Shown: piece after piece, positions 7,863 to 14,737 of the stretch
Layout of the letters: each line of letters starts with the position of its first letter
Position numbering within the stretch: position 1 is the stretch's first letter
Assembly (NCBI GenBank): GCA_003529325.1
Contig: DPVW01000184.1
Location: forward strand, 20,452 to 38,180
Origin: Candidatus Latescibacterota bacterium
Lineage (GTDB): Bacteria; Latescibacterota; UBA2968; UBA8231
Length of the DNA stretch: 17,729 nucleotides
Direction: 5' to 3'
Made by a program: the position numbers and the translations under genes
The notes under the pieces: model-generated
What the model saw: the letters and a program-made list of their open reading frames with translations, nothing else
The model's database searches: none
What the model was told of the DNA's origin: nothing

Positions 7863-9105
7863 GGTCGGTCTAAGTCTTCGGACTGCCGTCGGGCTCTGTT
7901 GCCTGCTGATCGTCGGTTGTACCGGCGTCGAAGAGACGGGGCGCAGTGCCGTGGCTCTGGCCACGGTAGGAGATATCGAGATTACGAGTGATGATCTCGA
8001 TCGCGTTTCAGAGCGCTTCGGCACGGACGGTGCCAGTGACACCGAGGCCTGGCATCACTCGTTGCAGTTGCTGATCGACAAGCAACTGCTGCTGTTGGAG
8101 GGGCAGAGATTGGGGTTGCACGAGTCGCCTGCGGTGCGCGCGGCGGCGGCGTCCAGCCATCGACGCAACTTGACTCAGGCACTGCTCGAGCGACGCTACC
8201 AGGAGCGCCTGGCGCCTGCCGAAGATCAGTTGCAGGCCTGGTTCGACAGCACGAATGCGGGGCTGGAAATTCAGCTGAGCCGCGTCGTCATCAGCGATCG
8301 TGGTACGGCCCTCAAGGTCCTGCAGGATGCCACTGGAGGGCATGGACTGCAGGACCTCGACATCCCTGCTGACGTTGTCGTCAGTCGAGGAGACATGGGC
8401 TGGTTGAGCAGCCTGGTAACGCGAGATCTTCGTATGACGCCATTGTTCGATCGCGAGATCGGTTCGGTGGAATTGGTCGAGTCTGAGGGGAATTTCTTCC
8501 TCATGGAGGTCACCGATCGCCGTGAGAGGCCCTTCGAAGAACGCCGAGAGGCGGCTCGTAGCGTGCTCGAGGCCGAACGTCGGGCGCAGGTCAACATGGA
8601 GTTTCTGGAATATCTGTTGGCCAAGTATGCGGTGCGCGTCGATACGGGTGCCGTGCAAAGGTTGTCGAGCAGTGCAGCGACACAACGTCTCGACTCCAGT
8701 ATGCGGCTTGTGCAGAGTAGCCTGGGGGACTGGTCGCTGGGCGAGTATCTGCACGCAGTCGAACTGCTCGATGTCGAGGTCACAGGAGCGAGTACGACCG
8801 CCTTGGGATTTCAGGTAACGCGAGCCTTTGTCGTCGCCCAGTTGCTACCGCGAGAGGCCACCGAGCAAGGTCTGGCGGATTCTCTGGCGACGCTGCGTGA
8901 TGCGGTTGTCCGGCGTGGTACGATTGAGGCCCTGTGGACGACGAGTGGCTTTGGCCCCGAATCTGCGTCCCGCGAGCCGCAACGATTTGACGAGTATCTG
9001 GAGCGGTTGCGGCAACAGTTTGCTGACCGTGTGCATCTCGATGAGGATGCCTATGTCGCCTATGTCGCCGAGAAACGGCGTAGCGACGCTCCAGTGGAGT
9101 ACTGA
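7831..9105 (+). CDS. SurA/PpiC-type (parvulin-like) foldase lipoprotein
   Basis: GTG 7831 gives 424 aa. Residues 17-30 form a lipoprotein signal (L-R-T-A-V-G-L-C-C-L-L-I-V-G, then C30), so the protein is probably lipid-anchored in the envelope. Residues 41-140 resemble the SurA N-terminal chaperone domain: A-T-V-G-D-I-E-I-T opening, then L-L-I-D-K-Q-L-L-L-L-E-G-Q-R-L-G-L. Residues about 145-232 match a PpiC rotamase-like domain: I-Q-L-S-R-V-V-I opening, G-D-M-G-W-L, I-G-S-V-E-L-V, then N-F-F-L-M-E-V-T-D-R. The conserved parvulin histidine of the first strand (usually R-H-I-L) is absent here, where S-R-V-V is found, so isomerase activity may be lost while holdase function remains. The C-terminal 190 residues are mostly helical. 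The gene overlaps the barrel gene by 32 nt, suggesting coupled synthesis. The foldase family is fairly sure; the client is inferred. Confidence 0.85.
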   Translation: MGGHRLAADYKVGLSLRTAVGLCCLLIVGCTGVEETGRSAVALATVGDIEITSDDLDRVSERFGTDGASDTEAWHHSLQLLIDKQLLLLEGQRLGLHESPAVRAAAASSHRRNLTQALLERRYQERLAPAEDQLQAWFDSTNAGLEIQLSRVVISDRGTALKVLQDATGGHGLQDLDIPADVVVSRGDMGWLSSLVTRDLRMTPLFDREIGSVELVESEGNFFLMEVTDRRERPFEERREAARSVLEAERRAQVNMEFLEYLLAKYAVRVDTGAVQRLSSSAATQRLDSSMRLVQSSLGDWSLGEYLHAVELLDVEVTGASTTALGFQVTRAFVVAQLLPREATEQGLADSLATLRDAVVRRGTIEALWTTSGFGPESASREPQRFDEYLERLRQQFADRVHLDEDAYVAYVAEKRRSDAPVEY

Positions 9106-9140
9106 GGCGGATCCCGCGGATTTATTTTGGCGGGCCTACT

Positions 9141-9146
9141 AGGAGA
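9141..9146 (+). promoter_or_regulatory. Ribosome binding site for the unknown lipoprotein
   Basis: AGGAGA lies 7 nt before ATG 9154 and favours that start over the in-frame TTG at 9127, which lies upstream of this site. Confidence 0.85.
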
Positions 9147-9153
9147 CAGACAA

Positions 9154-9939
9154 ATGCAGGCACGATACGGTTCGGGAAAAGTGGTGCTGATGGCGGTCGC
9201 CTTCGGTGTTATCATGGCTGTGGGTTGTGGACACTTCCTCATCCCCACGGCGTTCCGACCGGTTGGTTCCGGAGATCAGATCCGGCACAGCGAAGGCACG
9301 AGCATGGAGGTTTCCGATGACGGGACGATCGCCTGGGTTCAGGGTCGTCTGGAAATTTCGGTACGCGCCATGACCGACGCCGAACTCAATCGTCAATTTC
9401 CGACGTTTTCCGAAGACGGCGATGGGCCGTCGTTTGAGTTGCCGACGAATGTGTTCACCTATGGTGACTGGGAAGACCCACGGAGTAAGACCTCGCCCTC
9501 CCGATTTTCTGTGTTCAAGATCGCCGTCAAGAACTATGAATACCCGAAGGTCAAATTCGATGCGCTGACGCCGTTCATCGAGGCGAGTAACGGGCGCGTG
9601 TACTTCCCGTGGGGCCAATACAATTTCGAGGAGTTCTTCCGGCGGTTCCCACTTGCCTACAATGGTCTCGGATACCTGCGCTTCCGCGAGCGTCTTTCTC
9701 TGCTCAAGCTCGGTCTGTATCCGGACAACGATTTCTGCTTCTCCGGGCAGGAATTCGAAGGCTACATCGTCTTCGACAAGATGCATGACGACGTGGAAGA
9801 TATCATCTTCCGTATCCCCACTGTCGGCATCCGTTACGACTACCGGGACGAGCCACTGGAGACGGTCGCTCTGGCGTACAAATTCGAGCGCGACCTCATC
9901 AAGGTCCGCCGTCGCGATCAGATCGCCGCCGCGGAGTGA
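9154..9939 (+). CDS. Predicted lipoprotein of unknown function
   Basis: This encodes 261 aa from ATG 9154, chosen for the AGGAGA ribosome binding site. The N terminus is M-Q-A-R-Y-G-S-G-K followed by a hydrophobic core and a lipobox-like A-V-G-C, then G-H-F, so it is probably a lipoprotein. I do not recognise the family. The mature part alternates short beta strands with charged loops. The C-terminal half has a G-Q-E-F-E-G-Y-I-V-F-D strand, a D-D-V-E-D-I-I-F-R-I-P strand and a terminal V-A-L-A-Y-K-F-E-R-D strand. This pattern recalls small Ig-like beta sandwiches such as DUF4352-type domains, but only loosely. It lies 48 nt after the foldase gene and is probably cotranscribed with the cassette. 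It may be an accessory lipoprotein of the barrel; that is inference from position only. Confidence 0.8.
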   Translation: MQARYGSGKVVLMAVAFGVIMAVGCGHFLIPTAFRPVGSGDQIRHSEGTSMEVSDDGTIAWVQGRLEISVRAMTDAELNRQFPTFSEDGDGPSFELPTNVFTYGDWEDPRSKTSPSRFSVFKIAVKNYEYPKVKFDALTPFIEASNGRVYFPWGQYNFEEFFRRFPLAYNGLGYLRFRERLSLLKLGLYPDNDFCFSGQEFEGYIVFDKMHDDVEDIIFRIPTVGIRYDYRDEPLETVALAYKFERDLIKVRRRDQIAAAE

Positions 9940-9980
9940 GCGGGCAGAACCCAGCACCGTAGCATAGCCCACCACAGGGC

Positions 9981-10023
9981 GACGAGACTTGCGGACGAAA
10001 CTTGTCGTCCGACGAGACTTGCG
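9981..10023 (+). repeat. Short direct repeat upstream of the FtsX-fusion gene
   Basis: GACGAGACTTGCG occurs exactly at 9981-9993 and 10011-10023. A degenerate copy, GACGAAACTTGTC, sits at 9994-10006 between them. The middle copy lies inside a hairpin (CGGACGA 9992-9998, TCGTCCG 10005-10011, loop of six) with no following T run. The 139-nt spacer is the longest gap within the downstream part of the window. The repeat could be an operator for a dimeric regulator, an RNA processing or attenuation element, or a slippage duplication. Confidence 0.75.
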
Positions 10024-10078
10024 CCCGACGAAGCCCCGAGCCAGGAGAGATCAGGTCGCGGTAGAAGGCCTCACGCGT

Positions 10079-13000
10079 ATGCCTAGGGCTGTCCTCCGTC
10101 TGCTTTCCATCGCGCTCGCCGCCTCGATGCTACTTTCGGTGACGGTCCTGTCACCGGACCGTGTGTCGACATGGATCGAGGCGTGGGTGGGATGGGAGCC
10201 GGTGGCGGAACCGCCTGCTCCACCCCCGGACCCACAAGCTGTCGCTGTGGCGGAAAGAGTGTCACGGGAGCGTCTGTATGAGCACGTCAGGTATCTGAGT
10301 TCGGGCCCCTCGCGCGTTACCGGCTACGCAGGCGCGCAGCGGGCGGCTGAGTACATCGAAGCCCAGTATCGTCAGGTTGGTCTGCAGGATGTCACCGTCG
10401 AGCAGTTCACGGTGCCCGTGCCATTCGATCGCGGCGGCAGCATCGAACTGGTCTCCGGCAGCACCCGCCTACAGTTCCCCTTGCATGCCCTTTGGCCCAA
10501 TCACGTTCGTACACCGACGCTGCCAGATCAGGGCATCGGCGGCGCTTTGATCGATGGTGGTGCCGGCCGCCTGGAGGACTTCGACGGTCGTCCCCTCGAG
10601 GGCAGCGTCGTGCTACTGGGATTTGGCTCGGGTACCGGTTATCTGCGAGCACGCATGCTCGGTGCCGCCGCCATTCTGTTCTACGACGATGGTCAGGTGA
10701 CACGCGCCGAAGCGGCGGCGAAGTTCCTGCAGGTTCCTGTCGACATCCCCCGTTATTGGGTAGACGACCTGACTGCAAAGGCCCTGCGTGGCGCGGCTGC
10801 AGATGGCACAGCGCGCGTACAGTTGTCGTCGCGAATGGACTGGATCGACGCCGAGGCACAGAGCATCGTCGGTTGGTTGCGCGGTGATGAGGAGGCCATG
10901 CCCATGGGGCAGCGGCAGAAGGCACAGAGCTGGGGCGATCAGGTCATCCTGCTCCACGCCTACTACGACGCCATCTCCGTCGTGCCCGCGATCGCCCCTG
11001 GGGCCGAGAGTGCGACCGGCATCGCCGCTCAGCTCGAATTGGCGAGGCTGCTGCAGGCAGAGGGCACGCGATACACCATCCTCTTCGTCGCCACGCCGGG
11101 CCATTTCCAGGGGCTGGCGGGTGTCAACGATTTCCTCTACCGCCACTCCCGTGTCAGTGAGCACTTCGACGAGAAGATGCCGGCGGCGCAGCGCATCGAC
11201 TTCCGACTGTTCCTCGGTCTCGATCTGTCCAGCCACAGCACCACCGTTGGCCCCTTCACGATGGGCACGTTCTACAATTCCACCTGGCAGACCGATAACT
11301 ACCAGAAGAATCTGATGGCCCATTACGCTGATCGGTTTGAGCAGTACACACAACAGACCTTCGGCGAGGTGTCCCGCTATCAGGACGGTATCGCGCCGTT
11401 GAAGAGGACCTGGAAGAACTACATGCCGGTGCGGCTCGCCCTCGACAGCGAGGCGGCCATCTTCATTGGGCACGAAGCACTGACGATGGTCACGCCCAAT
11501 CAACTGCGGGCGCGTGTCGACACACCGGTGGATCGCATCGAGTTTGTCGACTTCGACGGTCTGACGTCTCAGGTGCGCACCCTCACCGGAATGCTCTACA
11601 AAGCGACGAGGGATCCCGGATTCTTTAATGACAGCAAGCTGATCCTGCGCGATCAGGGCCACAGCCTCGAGGGCCACGTCTACTGGTTCGACCGCGACGT
11701 CAACTTTGCGGTGCCAAAGAGTCCGGTGCCCCGTGGCATGGTCACCTACCTGCAGCCCGGCCCGAACTCGGTGGCGGGTGTGCGCACGCTGATCGCCACG
11801 CGCACGCTGCCTCTGGAGAGCGTCGACGATCCCACAACGGAGAGTATCGAGGATCCTGGTTGGTTTCGCTTTGATATCGTGCGCAATCGTTTCACCAATC
11901 GCATCCAGGCTTTCGAACTGGATCACGACGGACGCATCATCTCCGCCCCTGACATGGGGGAGGAGGGCAACGGCACCTATCCCATCGACGCTGGCTACGG
12001 ATGGTGGGAGAACAAGATGCTCGAAGTCGTTTTCCCCTGTCGTGCTCTCAGTTTCCTCGAAGTCGTCGATCCACGGTATCTGAGCGCCCTCGACCGGATC
12101 CAGGTGCTGGGGGGCAACGATGCACCGCCCCGTTCCTACAGCTGGTCCTACATCGACAATCAGAGTGTCAATGCTGAACAGGTCGTGCAGGCGGGCGTCG
12201 TATTCGCCGAACCGGGGAAACCGGTGAAGATCCTCGCCGGGACCGGGTTGTTCGGCCAGGGAGCGGCACTCTCCTCCATCCGCTTCATGTTGACGAATGC
12301 AGACCCCTCGTTCTACGAAGAGCCACTGAATCCGCAGGATGTCGAACTGGAGACGGTGCAGCAGGCGCAGGGGCGTGGCTTTCCCGTCGATCAAGGGATG
12401 ATCTTCCATCCGTCGCTGCAGGCGGCCCGTGACATGTGGATCGTCGACGACGTCCGTATGAAACAGCTCGCACGCTACGGCATCGTGCTCGAAGGGCTGG
12501 AGTTTCTGCATCAGCAGGCACACGAGGCGCTGCGCCAGGCCCAGGACCGTCTGCACAACTACGACTACAGCGGCTACTTCACCCACGTACGAGAAGCTCT
12601 GGGGCTCGAAGCCCGGATCTATCCGGATGTGCGTTCCACCGCCAACGACACCGTTCGCGCCGTCATCTTCTACTTCGCACTCCTGTTGCCCTTCGCCTTT
12701 TTCTGCGAGCGATTCTTCTTCGCCGCCTCCGAGGTGCGCAACCAGATCTTTGGTTTCGTCGGCATTTTTGTCGGGGTCTTCCTGTTGCTGCGTTGGGTCC
12801 ACCCCGCCTTCAAGCTCTCCGGTTCGCCCTATATCATCTTTCTCGCCTTTGTCATCCTCGCCCTGGGCAGTCTCGTCGTCGTCATCGTCGTCGGCCGCTT
12901 CATGGAGTTGATCCAGCGTCGTCGTGGTGCAGCCTCCGGCCTCCACGAGACCGATGTAGGTCGACTGTCGGTCGGCTTTGCGGCGATCATCCTGGGTATT

Positions 13001-14737
13001 TCCAATCTCCGCAAGCGGCGTTTGCGTACCTGCCTGAATGCGATCACGCTGACCCTTCTGACCTTCTCCGTCGCCTCCTTCACCTCCGTGCAGAGTGGCA
13101 TCTCCTTCTACCGGCTGCCCCGGGCGACGGAGCCGATTTACGAGGGCGCCCTCGTCCGGGATCGGGCGTGGTCCCCCATGCAGCCCTCCTCCCTGCGTTT
13201 TGTCGAATCCGCCTTTGGCGACAAGGCCATCGTCGTGCCGCGATCATGGCAGTTGTCACAGGTACAGGCGGAGCGGGCCTTTATCGAGTTCGAGTCCCTC
13301 GACACGGGTCGATCCGCCTTCGCTCACGGGCTGGTGGGGTTCACCGCCACCGAACCACGTGTCTCCGGTATCGATCGGTTTCTTACGGCAGGGCGATTTT
13401 TCGAGGCGGGAGAAGTGGACGTCGTCATCCTGCCTGACATTCTCGCCTCCGTTCTCGGAGTCACCGACCAGGACCTCGGACGTTCCCGTCTCAGACTCTA
13501 TGGGCGTGACTACACCGTCATCGGCATCCTCGACTCAGAAGGGCTGCGCAGGTTGGTCGATCTCGACGGCGAACCGTTGACGCCGGTAGACACCGTGACC
13601 GACGCCAGCAAGTTGTCTTCACAGCGCAACCAGGATCCACGGAACTCAGCGGCGACGGCCATCGAGAGCTTCAATCACCTCGAACCTGGGCAGACACTGT
13701 TCCTGCCATATGAACGGGTGATGGAGATGGATGGTCGGATGTATTCGATCGCATTGACGGAATTCGACGATCTAGAGTCTATCCAGACGAGTATCGAAGA
13801 GTTCATGTCCCGTGTAGCGCTGACGATTTTTGTCTCCGATGTGGACCGTGTCGTCGCCTACAGTTCGATTGGATCGACCAGTGTCAGTGGTATGGGACAA
13901 CTGTTCGTACCTGTGCTGATCGCCGCCCTCATCGTCCTCAACACGATGATGGGTTCCGTTTACGAGCGCTCCCGTGAGATCGGGGTATACTCTGTTGTCG
14001 GTCTGGCACCGAGCCATATTTCCATGCTGTTTCTCGCCGAGTCCACCGTCTTTGCCACCTTTGGCGGCGTCGCCGGTTATCTGCTGGGGCAACTTTCCTA
14101 TCTGGGAATGCTGACCTTCGATATCGCCGGCATCACGTTGAATTACTCTTCCCTGTCGGCTGTGTGGTCGACGATGGTGGTCATGATCACCGTCTATCTG
14201 TCGACCCTGTATCCCGCACGTATGGCGGCGGACATGGCTGTGCCGGACGTGACGCGTCAATGGCAGTTTTCCGAGCCGGATGGCGACAGTTGGCGCTTTG
14301 ATTTCCCCTTCACGGTGGCTGGTGCTGAGGTGCCGGCGATCTACGCCTATCTGAAGGTCGTCTTCGATGCCTATGGTGAGGGCTCCATCGGCGACTTCAT
14401 CGCCCGCGATGTGCAGGTTGATATCGATGATTCGCAGGGAGATCCGGTATATGATCTGCAGATGACGGCCTGGTTGGCGCCGTATGATCTTGGCATCAGC
14501 CAGGTCGTCCACCTGCGGGCTCTGTCCACGGGCGAACACAACATCTACCGCATCGAGATGGATCTGTACCGTGTCAGCGGTGCTGTCGCCTCCTGGATCA
14601 GAATGAATCGCAACTTCCTTACCGTTCTGCGCAAACGCTTCCTGGTGTGGCGCACGCTTCCGGAGAGTCTGCGAGAGGAGTATCGCGCGCGCTCACAGAG
14701 CGTGCTCTCCGGTGATCCTGCGTTGGAGAGCGCATGA
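10079..14737 (+). CDS. Degenerate M28 peptidase-like ectodomain fused to an FtsX/MacB-type permease
   Basis: This encodes 1552 aa from ATG 10079 (AGAAGG 10 nt upstream); an in-frame TTG at 9989 is less likely. An N-terminal membrane anchor (about 4-25) precedes an M28-like region (about 65-530). That region opens L-Y-E-H-V-R-Y-L-S-S-G-P-S-R-V-T-G and carries a PA-like insert (L-E-G-S-V-V-L-L-G-F). The M28 metal-site positions look altered: Y295-Y-D297 instead of H-x-D, E310-S-A-T-G instead of D-N-x-S-G, H342-F343 instead of E-E before Q-G-L, and no H before the D-T-P-V-D motif. A beta-rich region (about 545-830) follows, then membrane segments near 860-880, 890-907 and 918-940. An FtsX half starts at about 982 with one membrane segment, then a periplasmic loop, then segments near 1275-1295, 1314-1340 and 1360-1382, with the E1296-R-S-R-E-I-G motif. 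A 165-residue tail closes the protein. No ATPase gene is visible. The stop overlaps the next ATG. Confidence 0.85.
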   Translation: MPRAVLRLLSIALAASMLLSVTVLSPDRVSTWIEAWVGWEPVAEPPAPPPDPQAVAVAERVSRERLYEHVRYLSSGPSRVTGYAGAQRAAEYIEAQYRQVGLQDVTVEQFTVPVPFDRGGSIELVSGSTRLQFPLHALWPNHVRTPTLPDQGIGGALIDGGAGRLEDFDGRPLEGSVVLLGFGSGTGYLRARMLGAAAILFYDDGQVTRAEAAAKFLQVPVDIPRYWVDDLTAKALRGAAADGTARVQLSSRMDWIDAEAQSIVGWLRGDEEAMPMGQRQKAQSWGDQVILLHAYYDAISVVPAIAPGAESATGIAAQLELARLLQAEGTRYTILFVATPGHFQGLAGVNDFLYRHSRVSEHFDEKMPAAQRIDFRLFLGLDLSSHSTTVGPFTMGTFYNSTWQTDNYQKNLMAHYADRFEQYTQQTFGEVSRYQDGIAPLKRTWKNYMPVRLALDSEAAIFIGHEALTMVTPNQLRARVDTPVDRIEFVDFDGLTSQVRTLTGMLYKATRDPGFFNDSKLILRDQGHSLEGHVYWFDRDVNFAVPKSPVPRGMVTYLQPGPNSVAGVRTLIATRTLPLESVDDPTTESIEDPGWFRFDIVRNRFTNRIQAFELDHDGRIISAPDMGEEGNGTYPIDAGYGWWENKMLEVVFPCRALSFLEVVDPRYLSALDRIQVLGGNDAPPRSYSWSYIDNQSVNAEQVVQAGVVFAEPGKPVKILAGTGLFGQGAALSSIRFMLTNADPSFYEEPLNPQDVELETVQQAQGRGFPVDQGMIFHPSLQAARDMWIVDDVRMKQLARYGIVLEGLEFLHQQAHEALRQAQDRLHNYDYSGYFTHVREALGLEARIYPDVRSTANDTVRAVIFYFALLLPFAFFCERFFFAASEVRNQIFGFVGIFVGVFLLLRWVHPAFKLSGSPYIIFLAFVILALGSLVVVIVVGRFMELIQRRRGAASGLHETDVGRLSVGFAAIILGISNLRKRRLRTCLNAITLTLLTFSVASFTSVQSGISFYRLPRATEPIYEGALVRDRAWSPMQPSSLRFVESAFGDKAIVVPRSWQLSQVQAERAFIEFESLDTGRSAFAHGLVGFTATEPRVSGIDRFLTAGRFFEAGEVDVVILPDILASVLGVTDQDLGRSRLRLYGRDYTVIGILDSEGLRRLVDLDGEPLTPVDTVTDASKLSSQRNQDPRNSAATAIESFNHLEPGQTLFLPYERVMEMDGRMYSIALTEFDDLESIQTSIEEFMSRVALTIFVSDVDRVVAYSSIGSTSVSGMGQLFVPVLIAALIVLNTMMGSVYERSREIGVYSVVGLAPSHISMLFLAESTVFATFGGVAGYLLGQLSYLGMLTFDIAGITLNYSSLSAVWSTMVVMITVYLSTLYPARMAADMAVPDVTRQWQFSEPDGDSWRFDFPFTVAGAEVPAIYAYLKVVFDAYGEGSIGDFIARDVQVDIDDSQGDPVYDLQMTAWLAPYDLGISQVVHLRALSTGEHNIYRIEMDLYRVSGAVASWIRMNRNFLTVLRKRFLVWRTLPESLREEYRARSQSVLSGDPALESA

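Noticed and set aside
9107..9130. Possible terminator after the foldase gene (GCGG, ATC, CCGC, then T-rich bases)
   Set aside because: The stem is only four base pairs and the T-rich part is interrupted, so it is unlikely to stop transcription.
9127..9153. TTG start for the unknown lipoprotein
   Set aside because: The ribosome binding site at 9141-9146 lies downstream of this codon and points to ATG 9154.
9989..10078. TTG start for the M28/FtsX fusion
   Set aside because: The extension is arginine-rich, overlaps the direct repeat, and has no ribosome binding site. ATG 10079 directly precedes the membrane anchor.
10613..12946. 777-codon open frame on the - strand
   Set aside because: It lies wholly opposite the well-supported M28/FtsX fusion gene, has no recognisable domain, and is the kind of shadow frame GC-rich codon use produces. 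The same holds for the - strand frames at 6282-7499 and 14890-16140.
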